A DNA stretch of 59,715 bases from an uncultured bacterium (lineage in GTDB: Bacteria; Verrucomicrobiota; Kiritimatiellia; CAIKKV01; CALHGX01). The translations under genes and the position numbers were made by a program. Each line of letters begins with the position of its first letter. Position 1 is the first letter of the stretch. The stretch lies in contig CALHGX010000026.1 in the NCBI GenBank assembly GCA_938031185.1, forward strand, positions 1 to 59,715. The letters run 5' to 3'. Positions 46,107-54,146 of the stretch are shown in pieces. Below the pieces are notes generated by a model. That model was given only the letters and a program-made list of their open reading frames with translations, searched no databases and was not told where the DNA came from.

Positions 46107-46985
46107 GTGGCCTGGAGGCGGCAAGGCGGAAAAGGGATGCTGTTCTGGGTGGCCGCCATGCTATGGGGCGCGGCCGCAGCCGGCAACACGCCGCCCACGG
46201 CACGGCCGACCGTGATGATTCTGGTGGACGAACAGGCGCTGGGGGCGGGCCTTACGGCGGAAACGGAAACCGCGGCGGCCGGGCGGCTGGCCCAAGCGGG
46301 ATTTCCTGTGGTGGATCGGGATGTGGCGCGTGCCCGTCTTAGCGCCCAACGCGAGGCTTTGCGTCAGGCGGGAGACATCGAAGGCGCGGCGGCGCTGGGA
46401 CTGGAAATGGGGGCAGAACTGATTCTTGTTGGCGAGGCGACGGCCAAACCCTCTGTGCGGTCCCTGACCGAAGGGCGCCTGCGATCCTATGACGCGGCGG
46501 TCACCCTGCGGATGGTTCGCGCGCGCGATGGACTCCATTTGGCGTCCGGGTCAGGGGAAGCGTCGGCCGTCGGACTGGACGATGTGACGGGCAGCAGCCG
46601 CAGCTTGCGGCTGGCGGCAGACCGCGCGCTCGACGCACTGCTGCCCCGCTTGGAACAAGCCTTGAATCCATCGGCTGAACCGGCGGCCAAAACCGCGGAG
46701 CGCCTTTTTTCTCTGACGGTTTCCGGGCTGGACGAGACATGGAAATTGCGGGCCGTGCGCGAACGTTTGCGGAACATGCCCGGCGCGGTTGATCAGGTGG
46801 TGCAGAGGATTTATAGTCAGGGCGAAGCGGTGTTCAGCTTTAAAAGTTCGCTGTCGGCTGAGGATTTGGCGGGCTATTTGATCGCGCGACCGCCGAAGGG
46901 ATTGACCTGGCAGGCCCGGAATATGGCGGCGGGACGGCTGACCCTTGAGGTGGCGGAGGCGGCGGGAAGGGGTGGATCGCCATGA
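46107..46985 (+). CDS. secreted protein, possibly LpoB/FlgT-like fold
   Basis: 292 residues from GTG 46107, chosen for GAGGAGGGG seven bases upstream. The signal peptide is MLFWVAAMLWGAAAAG. The first domain (VMILVDEQALGAG...AAGRLAQAGFPVVDRD ... GAELILVGEATA) has the alternating pattern of the LpoB/CsgG-like periplasmic fold. The C-terminal part (LRAVRERLRNMPGAVDQVVQRIY) suggests a second small alpha-beta domain of the same kind. Function unknown. The stop overlaps the next gene as ATGA. Confidence 0.6.
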   Translation: MAWRRQGGKGMLFWVAAMLWGAAAAGNTPPTARPTVMILVDEQALGAGLTAETETAAAGRLAQAGFPVVDRDVARARLSAQREALRQAGDIEGAAALGLEMGAELILVGEATAKPSVRSLTEGRLRSYDAAVTLRMVRARDGLHLASGSGEASAVGLDDVTGSSRSLRLAADRALDALLPRLEQALNPSAEPAAKTAERLFSLTVSGLDETWKLRAVRERLRNMPGAVDQVVQRIYSQGEAVFSFKSSLSAEDLAGYLIARPPKGLTWQARNMAAGRLTLEVAEAAGRGGSP

Positions 46986-47953
46986 AGAAGGGATGGCGGG
47001 GCTTATGGCTGGCCGTGGCGGCGATGGCGAGCAGCGCTGGTGCCGTTGTGTCTTCGGAGGCCGCGTTGGAGCCCGAGGCGCGCGTGCTGGCGACGGCCTA
47101 TCTTCGAGTTCAGGCGGCGCGGCAGATGTTGGCGGCCGCCGCGGAGATTTGCAAGGGGGCGCCGGAATCGGATGCGGCGGAAGTGCGCGCCCTGATGCAG
47201 GAGTGGGTGGCGAAGCAAAACGAGACGGCGAGGCGCGCGCTCGAAATGCGCTTTGGGACGGACGCCCGGGTGCGATTTGAAGCGTTTGTGGCGGACTTCA
47301 CCACGGCGGAGAGCGAAAGGGATCACCGGTATCTGGCCGCATTGGCACGCGAGAGCGGCGCGCCGGCGCTGGAGGACTTTGCCGCGTTCAAGCGATGGAT
47401 TGTGGAGACGGCGCTGCGGGACGATGTGCGCGCCGGCGCCAGGCGTTTGGCGGAAGTTCAGACTTGGCTGGATTTGCGACAAGGCGGGAAGAATCCACCT
47501 TCGCTGGCGGTTTGGTTGAAAAGGGACGAGACACCGTCGGTTTCGCTGGAGATGGCTGAAGCGCGAACCGACGGCGGGGGCAGGGCTGCCGTCGCGCCGG
47601 GCGGCGACGCCGGGGCTTTGGATGCATTTGCCGCCATGCGGCGCGAACGGCGGGAATGGGCCTTGAGCGCGGCGGCCGAGGGCATGCGGCAACTGGCGGA
47701 GGAGCGACGGGCGGCAGAAGAAGCGGAAGCGGCCCGCCGTCTGGCGGTCGCGCATGCGGAGGCGGAGGCGGCCACGCGGCATGCGCGCCAACTGGCGCAG
47801 GTGGAGCGGCAGGCGTACGAGCAGCGGCAAGAGGGATGGAACGACCGGCTCAAGTCGGCCGTCACGATGGCGCTGGGCACGGCGGGGAATGCGCTCTTTG
47901 GCGGCATCGGCAATAGCGCGGCCCAGTGGGCGGTGCGGGTTGTTTTTCAGTAG
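46982..47953 (+). CDS. secreted hypothetical protein with helical C-terminus
   Basis: 323 residues. A signal peptide (GLWLAVAAMASSAGAVVS) is followed by largely helical sequence. Residues ~220-285 are Ala/Glu/Arg-rich and probably coiled coil, and a C-terminal segment (MALGTAGNALFGGIGNSAAQ) is mildly hydrophobic. No family is recognised. It is translationally coupled to the preceding secreted protein (ATGA at 46982), so the two are likely to act together in the envelope. Confidence 0.6.
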   Translation: MKKGWRGLWLAVAAMASSAGAVVSSEAALEPEARVLATAYLRVQAARQMLAAAAEICKGAPESDAAEVRALMQEWVAKQNETARRALEMRFGTDARVRFEAFVADFTTAESERDHRYLAALARESGAPALEDFAAFKRWIVETALRDDVRAGARRLAEVQTWLDLRQGGKNPPSLAVWLKRDETPSVSLEMAEARTDGGGRAAVAPGGDAGALDAFAAMRRERREWALSAAAEGMRQLAEERRAAEEAEAARRLAVAHAEAEAATRHARQLAQVERQAYEQRQEGWNDRLKSAVTMALGTAGNALFGGIGNSAAQWAVRVVFQ

Positions 47954-47973
47954 GAACGGAAGGGGAGGCGCGA

Positions 47974-48492
47974 ATGAATCCAAAACTGAACGAGCTTTTT
48001 TCGCGGCGCAGTGTGCGGGTGTATGAGCCCCGGGAAGTGAGCGAGGAAATGCTTCGGGATTTGCTCGAGGCGGGCATGGCGGCGCCGTCGGCCGCGGGCA
48101 AGGACCCATGGCGATTCGTGACGGTGAGGGACCGCGCCACGCTGCAGCGGCTGACCGAGGGACTGCCGAACGGGAAAATGCTGGCGCAGGCGGGAGCGGG
48201 GATTGTGGTGTGCGGCGATTTGACGGCGGCACACGGGCAAGAGATGTCCTACCTGCTACAGGATTGCAGCGCGGCGATCGAGAACATTCTGCTGGCGGCA
48301 TCCATCCTCGGGCTTGGCGCCTGTTGGCTGGGGGTGCATCCGCGGCCGGAGCGTCAGGCGCATGTGCGCCAAGTGCTCGGCATTCCGCCGGAAATTGTGC
48401 CGATATCGGCGCTGGCCATCGGGTGGCCGGCCGAGCGCCCGCCGGCGCGAACGCGGTATTCGGCCCGGTATGTTCATGCCGAGAAGTGGTGA
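47974..48492 (+). CDS. nitroreductase-family flavoprotein
   Basis: 172 residues from ATG 47974 (GGGGAGG upstream). FMN-binding features are SRRSVRVYEPREVS near the N-terminus, APSAAGKDPWRFV, and GLGACWLGVHP near residues 110-120. Members reduce nitro groups, quinones or flavins with NAD(P)H as dimers. The physiological substrate cannot be told. Confidence 0.9.
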   Translation: MNPKLNELFSRRSVRVYEPREVSEEMLRDLLEAGMAAPSAAGKDPWRFVTVRDRATLQRLTEGLPNGKMLAQAGAGIVVCGDLTAAHGQEMSYLLQDCSAAIENILLAASILGLGACWLGVHPRPERQAHVRQVLGIPPEIVPISALAIGWPAERPPARTRYSARYVHAEKW

Positions 48493-48547
48493 TTCATATC
48501 GGAGTTGAACGCGGCAGGCGCGTTTTGTCGTCCGAGTATGTCGGCGC

Positions 48548-48577
48548 TTGACTTCGCCCGGCGGCTGCCGCTAGGTA
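48548..48577 (+). promoter_or_regulatory. candidate promoter for gnd
   Basis: TTGACT (48548-48553), an 18-bp spacer and TAGGTA (48572-48577), 58 bp before the gnd start. Confidence 0.45.
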
Positions 48578-48635
48578 GGTGTCCTCGGAATGAGGCGGAG
48601 GGGTTGTTTCTGCAAGGGGCAGAGAGGGAGGCGAC

Positions 48636-50090
48636 ATGTCCAAGGCGGATATCGGTCTGGTCGGTTTGGCGGTGATGGGGGAGAACCTGATGCTGAACAT
48701 GGAGCGGCACGGGTATACCGTGGCGTGCTTCAACCGCACCGTCAGCAAGGTGGATGAGTTTATCAACGGGCGCGGACGCGGCAAGAAATTCATCGGCTGC
48801 CATTCCGTCGAGCAGCTTGTGGGCGCGCTCCAGCTGCCGCGGCGTGTCATGCTGATGGTCAAGGCCGGCAAGCCTGTGGATGAATTCATTGCGTTGATCG
48901 AACCGCTTCTCTCGCCGGGAGACATCATTATAGACGGCGGGAACAGCCATTATCCGGATACCATTCGCCGGGCGAAATATCTGGGGGAGCGGGGCTTGTT
49001 CTACATCGGCACGGGCGTTTCCGGCGGCGAGGAAGGGGCGTTGCACGGTCCCTCGATCATGCCGGGAGGCCACTCGAAGGCTTGGCCTCACGTGAAGCCC
49101 ATCTTTCAGGCTATTGCGGCCCGGGCGCCGGACGGTTCGCCCTGTTGCGAATGGATCGGCAGCGACGGCGCGGGGCATTTTGTGAAGATGGTGCATAACG
49201 GCATCGAATACGGTGACATGCAGCTTATTTGCGAAGCCTATCACCTCATGTCGCACGGCCTTGGCATGACGCCGGACCAAATGCACGCGGTGTTTGCCGA
49301 GTGGAACAAGGGCGTGTTGGATTCCTATTTGATCGGCATCACCGCGGACATCCTGGCGGTCAAGGATCCGGAAACCGGGCGGCCGATGGTGGATGTGATT
49401 CTGGACGCGGCGGGCCAGAAGGGCACGGGCAAATGGACATCGCAGGCGGGGCTGGATTTCGGTGTGCCCATTCCGCAGATCGCGGAGGCGGTATTCGCCC
49501 GGTGCATGTCGGCGCTAAAGGAAGAACGCATGGCGGCTTCGGCCAAGCTCAAGGGGTCCACGAAGCGCTTCCGGGGATCAGCTGAGGCGTTTCTTCCGAC
49601 GCTGCATGACGCGTTATATGTGGCGAAAATTTGTTCGTACGCTCAGGGGTTTCACCTCCTGCGGGTGGCCTCTGAAGAACACCAGTGGGACTTGCGGTTT
49701 GGCGAGATCGCGCGCATCTGGCGCGCCGGCTGTATTATTCGCGCCCGGTTCCTTGATCAGATACGGGACGCTTTCCACAAGCGCAGCAAGCTGGCCAACC
49801 TGCTGCTGGATCCGTATTTCCGCCGGGTGGTAAACAAGGGGCACAAGGCGCTGCGAAAAACCATCAAGTTGGCGGTGGATTTGGGTGTGCCGACGCCGTC
49901 CATGAGCGCGGCGCTGAACTACTACGATTCGTATCGCAGCGAACGGCTGCCGGCCAACCTGTTGCAGGCGCAGAGGGACTATTTCGGCGCCCACACCTAT
50001 GAGCGGACGGACAAGCCGCGGGGCGAATTCTTCCACACGAATTGGACGGGCACCGGCGGCAAGACGGCGGCTTCGACCTACACGGTCTGA
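48636..50090 (+). CDS. gnd: 6-phosphogluconate dehydrogenase (decarboxylating)
   Basis: 484 residues. The NADP-binding motif is GLVGLAVMGENL. GGNSHYPDTIRRAKYL and GGEEGALHGPSIMPGG are substrate-binding segments. The catalytic region contains KMVHNGIEYGDMQLICEAY. It converts 6-phosphogluconate to ribulose 5-phosphate, CO2 and NADPH in the oxidative pentose phosphate pathway. It is the long form (484 residues against about 470). The last 13 bp overlap the convergent PH-domain gene. The nearby xylulokinase feeds the same pathway. Confidence 0.97.
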   Translation: MSKADIGLVGLAVMGENLMLNMERHGYTVACFNRTVSKVDEFINGRGRGKKFIGCHSVEQLVGALQLPRRVMLMVKAGKPVDEFIALIEPLLSPGDIIIDGGNSHYPDTIRRAKYLGERGLFYIGTGVSGGEEGALHGPSIMPGGHSKAWPHVKPIFQAIAARAPDGSPCCEWIGSDGAGHFVKMVHNGIEYGDMQLICEAYHLMSHGLGMTPDQMHAVFAEWNKGVLDSYLIGITADILAVKDPETGRPMVDVILDAAGQKGTGKWTSQAGLDFGVPIPQIAEAVFARCMSALKEERMAASAKLKGSTKRFRGSAEAFLPTLHDALYVAKICSYAQGFHLLRVASEEHQWDLRFGEIARIWRAGCIIRARFLDQIRDAFHKRSKLANLLLDPYFRRVVNKGHKALRKTIKLAVDLGVPTPSMSAALNYYDSYRSERLPANLLQAQRDYFGAHTYERTDKPRGEFFHTNWTGTGGKTAASTYTV

Positions 50091-50680
50091 GCGGCGCCTG
50101 GCGCGGCAACGGCGGTTGGGATCAGGCGGTACTCGTCAATGATTGCCTTGGCGCGTTGGGGATCGGGCATGCCGTCGGCCTGAATTTCGAATCCGTCCTG
50201 CCCTGCGCTGGAGACGGCGAGCGAGCCGACGCTGGCGAGGCGCTCCAGCAAGCGCTGGCGGACCTGCACGTTCCGCACATCTTCGTGCCAGACTTCCGTG
50301 ACCAGTTTTGACAGCAGACCGCGCCGCAGGATGGTGCGCCGGTTGGTGATCGTGAGACGAACGGCCCGCGTCCGAAGCCACCATACGGCCAGTAAGAGCA
50401 GGCCGAGTCCGAAAGCGCCGATCAGCAGCACCGAGCCAAGAAAGCCGAAGGGGTGATGGCCGAACATGACGGGATGTTCGTCGTAGAATGCCTGCTCCGG
50501 CTCCTCCGGGGTCCGCCGGGTCGTCGCATCCGCCGCCAAGCGGGGCAAAGCGGGGCGCGGCACGATGGTCTCGGCGCGGCAGGAGGGGCATTCGATGCGC
50601 AGGCCGGCCGACCCCGGTTCTGCCTCGAGCGGCGCGCCGCATTCGAGGCAGACAAACTTGATCACACGCCGGTCGAACAC
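50078..50680 (-). CDS. zinc-ribbon / bacterial PH-domain membrane protein
   Basis: About 200 residues. I chose GTG 50680 because AAGGGG lies six bases upstream; TTG 50698 is possible. The N-terminal zinc ribbon (CLECG ... CPSC) is followed by a membrane segment (GFLGSVLLIGAFGLGLLLLAVWWL) and a bPH2/YdbS-like domain (LTITNRRTILRRGLLSK). Role unknown; bPH2 proteins are often envelope proteins. It lies 14 bp downstream of the xylulokinase stop on the same strand, so the two are probably co-transcribed. Confidence 0.75.
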   Translation of the reverse strand: MFDRRVIKFVCLECGAPLEAEPGSAGLRIECPSCRAETIVPRPALPRLAADATTRRTPEEPEQAFYDEHPVMFGHHPFGFLGSVLLIGAFGLGLLLLAVWWLRTRAVRLTITNRRTILRRGLLSKLVTEVWHEDVRNVQVRQRLLERLASVGSLAVSSAGQDGFEIQADGMPDPQRAKAIIDEYRLIPTAVAAPGAAQTV

Positions 50681-50694
50681 TTGCAGCCCCTTCT

Positions 50695-52302
50695 TCAATT
50701 CAACAGGCGCTCTTCAAGCGCGGCGTAGCGACGGAGCATGGGTTCATATAAGGCCGTGATGGCGGGGTTGGGCGTTATTACCGTGGCGAAGTCGACCGGT
50801 TTGGCCACCACCTCCGAAAACGGCACGAAGGAGCCGCGGTGGCACTCCCATCCATGTCGTGCCCGATAGGCAGCGCCCAGGGCGGCAGAATTCGGTTGAT
50901 CGCCGGCATGGACCGGCACGCCGAACACGTCAGCCATCACGCGTAAGATGTCGGAATTGGCGGAAGCGCCGCCGGTGGCTAGTATGCTGCGCGCGCATAT
51001 GCCGATTCGTTCCGCATGCAGCCTCATCGAAAGGAATTGCCCTTCCACGACCGCGCGAGCTTCCGTTTCAGGCGAAAAAGCGGATCGCGGCGTGTCATCC
51101 GGGCCGAAGCGGTGGATGCCTGTTCGGAGGATGGGAGGAGTGATCTCCGGTTCCTTGATGAAGAAGCCGATGTGGCCGCCGTTGCCCGGCGGCGCGGCGC
51201 GCAGGAGTTCGGAAAAGCGAGTCCAGGATCTGGCAGCCACGCTGTTTCGAACATCTTCGCGCGTCAAGGAGCCGTTCTTGTAGCAGATGAGAGCCATGTA
51301 GCCGTCCGGTTCGATCGGGCTGGCCAAGATATGGCCCTCGGACGCAGACGGCTTTGGCTCGCGCAGCGAAGCGAACAGCGTGTCGCTGGTGCCGAGGCTG
51401 ATGGCCACGTCGCCCGACTCCCGCAGCAGCAAGCCGGCAAGACTGTTCGGATTGTCGCCCGAGAAGGCCACCGCCACGCAATTCGAAGAGAAACCGTAAC
51501 GTCGCACAAAATAGTTGTGCACGGTGCCGATAACCCGATGAGAGAGGGTCAATGAACCGAGTTTTTTCTCCAGTGCCGGCGCCGTCGCCTTCAATGCCGC
51601 CGGCGCCCAAACGCGTTGGCGGATGTCCATCAGATTCATTCCGGACCCGTCGCTTACATCAATTGGGGCATAATCGCCAATTAGAAGGGAGGCCATGAAG
51701 GAGCTGACGAGGGCGATGCGTTCGGTTTGGGCATAGCGTTCGGGCCACATCTGGCTTATCTTGGCAATTTGATTGCCCGTGAAGCGTTCATAGGCACGGG
51801 AGCCGGTTAATTCGGCCACGGCTTGCGGTCCGCCGAGAGCTTTTTCAAGTGCGCGGCATTGGGCGGTTGTGCTGGAGTCCATCCAGATGGGAGATTCGTC
51901 CATGACGAAGGCGCTGGCCAACTGGTCGCGCAGGGGCAGATCCGGGTTGAGTCGGCGCAGCAACCGCTGTGCGCCTTTCCGCCAGTAGACGCTGCCGTGC
52001 TGTTGACCGGAACCCGAAATGGCCGCGACCAGTTCAAAAGGGAAGCCGCTCTTTCTCATGCGATCGAAAAGGCGGTCTAACGCGGCGGCCCACATTAGCG
52101 GTGGAGCGGTCACCGTCAGGCCGTCCGGTCCCCGGTGCACTCCCCCTTCGGTGTGATATCCGGGCAGATCCGTGTCGTAATGAACGTTCCATTCGCCTGG
52201 GAACGGCGTCAAGTCACTGTTGATGGCAACGGCTTTGAGGCTTTGGGTGCTGCAATCCAAACCGAGGAACAAAGATTGGCTGTTTGGGTTAGTATGGTCC
52301 AT
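50695..52302 (-). CDS. xylB: xylulokinase, eukaryote-like type
   Basis: 535 residues. FGGY-family kinase: the N-terminal phosphate-binding loop is GLDCSTQSLKAVAI, with GSGQQHGSVYW, MDSSTTAQC, GDNPNSLAG and GTSDTLFA downstream. It phosphorylates D-xylulose to xylulose 5-phosphate. Recalled from memory, many blocks (DGLTVTAPPLMW, LTGSRAYERFTGNQIAKI, SDGSGMNL) match animal XYLB far better than E. coli XylB, and the length also fits the ~536-residue animal enzyme. It is divergent from the HTH gene at 52496. The product enters the pentose phosphate pathway with Gnd. Confidence 0.9.
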   Translation of the reverse strand: MDHTNPNSQSLFLGLDCSTQSLKAVAINSDLTPFPGEWNVHYDTDLPGYHTEGGVHRGPDGLTVTAPPLMWAAALDRLFDRMRKSGFPFELVAAISGSGQQHGSVYWRKGAQRLLRRLNPDLPLRDQLASAFVMDESPIWMDSSTTAQCRALEKALGGPQAVAELTGSRAYERFTGNQIAKISQMWPERYAQTERIALVSSFMASLLIGDYAPIDVSDGSGMNLMDIRQRVWAPAALKATAPALEKKLGSLTLSHRVIGTVHNYFVRRYGFSSNCVAVAFSGDNPNSLAGLLLRESGDVAISLGTSDTLFASLREPKPSASEGHILASPIEPDGYMALICYKNGSLTREDVRNSVAARSWTRFSELLRAAPPGNGGHIGFFIKEPEITPPILRTGIHRFGPDDTPRSAFSPETEARAVVEGQFLSMRLHAERIGICARSILATGGASANSDILRVMADVFGVPVHAGDQPNSAALGAAYRARHGWECHRGSFVPFSEVVAKPVDFATVITPNPAITALYEPMLRRYAALEERLLN

Positions 52303-52417
52303 GACGGTTCCGCTCTTTTGCTTTGGCGGACTGATAACAGAAACGGCCTTGCGGGCGCAAGCGGCATTGCGCTTTTCGGGCCGCGACAGGATTGCGTCTT
52401 GAATGAATTAGGATAGC

Positions 52418-52435
52418 GCAAGAAAAAAGTCTTGC
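52418..52435. promoter_or_regulatory. perfect inverted repeat between divergent xylB and HTH gene
   Basis: GCAAGA-N6-TCTTGC, in the 193-bp space between two divergent genes. The AT-rich centre and 18-bp span fit a dimeric repressor operator, although a small hairpin is also possible. Confidence 0.4.
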
Positions 52436-52495
52436 ATCAGGTGGCAAAAGGAACATGCTGTACTTTAAGTTGAACAACAAGCAGGAGGAAGGCAT

Positions 52496-53002
52496 ATGCC
52501 GAACATGGCGAGCATACTGAAGAGCATGATGGGGCGTGTGGGGCGCAAGGAGGCCAAGGCGCTTCTTACGCCGCTTCACGGAACAATCAAACACCTCCGG
52601 AAAGATCTGGTTTCGATAAAAAACCGTTTAGCCGAGCTGGAACGCATGGCGGATCGGTTGACCAAAGCGGGGCTTGTGCAGCCGCAGCGGATTGGCGATG
52701 AGGCGGGTCAAACGTCTGGGGATGTGTTCACGGTGCGCAGCATGCGTAACCTCAGGAAGCGGCTGCGTTTGCCGCGGCGAAAATTCGGGATTTTGCTGGG
52801 TGTTTCGGGACAAGCCGTATACAACTGGGAAAAGAAGTCCGGCCGCCTGCGTCTTCGGCATGCGACGCGCGATGCGGTGCGGCATCTTCAGAAACTGACG
52901 CCTGCGCAAGCCCGAGAGGAATTGGCGGCCATCATGAGCAGCAAAGCGCGCGGCCGCAAGACCGGCAAGCGCAAGAGCGGCAAAGCCGGTCAGCGTTCTT
53001 GA
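52496..53002 (+). CDS. coiled-coil plus helix-turn-helix DNA-binding protein
   Basis: 168 residues with a strong ribosome-binding site (AGGAGGAAGG). The N-terminal helical segment (residues ~28-60) is a probable coiled coil. Residues ~80-130 form an XRE-like HTH (VRSMRNLRKRLRLPRRKFG ... GVSGQAVYNWE). The C-terminal tail is lysine/arginine-rich and low in complexity, suited to nonspecific DNA contact. Target genes are unknown. The inverted repeat upstream makes autoregulation, or control of the adjacent xylB, a possibility. Confidence 0.75.
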   Translation: MPNMASILKSMMGRVGRKEAKALLTPLHGTIKHLRKDLVSIKNRLAELERMADRLTKAGLVQPQRIGDEAGQTSGDVFTVRSMRNLRKRLRLPRRKFGILLGVSGQAVYNWEKKSGRLRLRHATRDAVRHLQKLTPAQAREELAAIMSSKARGRKTGKRKSGKAGQRS

Positions 53003-53061
53003 TCGTCTCCTTGATGCTTTTCAGATCAGGGACGTTCTGCTAATAAGGCCCTGGAAGGCAA

Positions 53062-53814
53062 GTGGCGTTCTCAAGCGGAGCGCAAGGGGGGCCTCTGAGA
53101 AGGCGGAGCGCCAGAACGCAAGTGGGTGGCACAACTCGCCGCTGGCGTTTGGTCATCGTGGACGATCATCCCATCGTTCGCCAGGGTCTGGCCCAACTGT
53201 TGAACATGGAGCCGGACATTGAAGTGTGCGGTGAGGCGGGGTCCGGAGCCGCGGCGTTCGCCTTGCTGGTGAAAAAGCGTCCCGACGGGCTGCTGCTGGA
53301 CTTGTCGCTGGACGATTCCAATGGGCTTGACCTTCTGATGCGCATCAGGGCGCGATTTTCCCAACTGCCGGTGCTGGTGTTGTCCATGCACGATGAAAAG
53401 TTTTTTGCGGAGCGCGTGTTGCGAGCCGGCGCTTCGGGGTATATAATGAAGGGGGCGGATGCGGCGGAAATCGTGCGGGCGCTGCGCCGGGTGCTGGCGG
53501 GTCAGATTTACCTTAGCGAGCAGATGAGTTCCCGGCTGCTGCATCGTCTATTGTGCATGCCGAAGGCGCAGGATTCCATTGCGGCGTTGAGCGACCGGGA
53601 GCTGACGGTGTTCACCATGATTGGGGAAGGGCGAAGGCCGAGGGAGATTGCCGCAGCCTTGCGCTTGAGCGGCAAGACGGTCGAAAGCCACCGGGCGCGC
53701 ATCAAGGAGAAGCTCAATCTGCACAGTGCCGGAGAGTTGATGCAGGCGGCGTTGCATTGGGTAAGAGAATCCGGCGGAGCGGTTGGAGGAACCCGGGGGC
53801 AATCAAGTTCATGA
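53062..53814 (+). CDS. NarL/FixJ-type response regulator
   Basis: 250 residues from GTG 53062 (GTG 53122 is an alternative start). The receiver domain has acidic pair D34-D35 (VIVDDHP), phosphorylation site D80 (LLLDLSL), S108 and K130 (GYIMKGAD). A GerE/LuxR-type HTH follows (~173-225: LSDRELTVFTMIGEG, LSGKTVESHRARIKEKL). The extra basic N-terminal 27 residues are unusual and may be due to a wrong start. No histidine kinase lies in the window. The stop overlaps the next gene as ATGA. Confidence 0.92.
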   Translation: MAFSSGAQGGPLRRRSARTQVGGTTRRWRLVIVDDHPIVRQGLAQLLNMEPDIEVCGEAGSGAAAFALLVKKRPDGLLLDLSLDDSNGLDLLMRIRARFSQLPVLVLSMHDEKFFAERVLRAGASGYIMKGADAAEIVRALRRVLAGQIYLSEQMSSRLLHRLLCMPKAQDSIAALSDRELTVFTMIGEGRRPREIAAALRLSGKTVESHRARIKEKLNLHSAGELMQAALHWVRESGGAVGGTRGQSSS

Positions 53815-54146
53815 ACATGCGGCGATTGTTGCGATGGGGGGGTATTTGCGTGGCGGCCTTGGGATGGGGCTTCATTGGCATTGGCTGCGCCCGGCTGCAG
53901 CCGGTGTCGGAAGTGCGGGCGCGGCTTTTGCCTTCAGGGGAAGTCGAATACGAAGGGCGCGCCATGCAGGTGGAAACGTTTCCCGGGCGACTGCGTGCCG
54001 CCGGCGCGGGCAGCGCCACCACCATCTATGTGGATATTCCCGAAAATGCATCGCAGGAAGAGCTTTCACGCATCGTCACGATGCTGCACCGCGCCGGATA
54101 TGTGCGCGTCTTGTTCGTTACTCCCCGCCACACGGAAGTCGAGTGA
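53811..54146 (+). CDS. small secreted or lipid-anchored protein with ExbD-like pattern
   Basis: 111 residues. A hydrophobic N-terminus ending GIGC (C26) could be a lipobox, although Gly at -3 is not ideal. The C-terminal half (TIYVDIPENASQEELSRIV, then LHRAGYVRVLFVT) follows the alpha-beta pattern of the periplasmic domain of ExbD/TolR proteins, but the usual membrane helix arrangement is missing. It is coupled to the response regulator by ATGA. The last 81 bp overlap the convergent lytic transglycosylase gene. Confidence 0.6.
   Translation: MNMRRLLRWGGICVAALGWGFIGIGCARLQPVSEVRARLLPSGEVEYEGRAMQVETFPGRLRAAGAGSATTIYVDIPENASQEELSRIVTMLHRAGYVRVLFVTPRHTEVE

Noticed and set aside
44173-46203. 676-codon open frame on the minus strand
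   Set aside because: Antisense to asnB over its whole length.
53062-54146. Two-component system with a kinase
   Set aside because: No histidine kinase is encoded near the response regulator; the coupled gene is a small exported protein.
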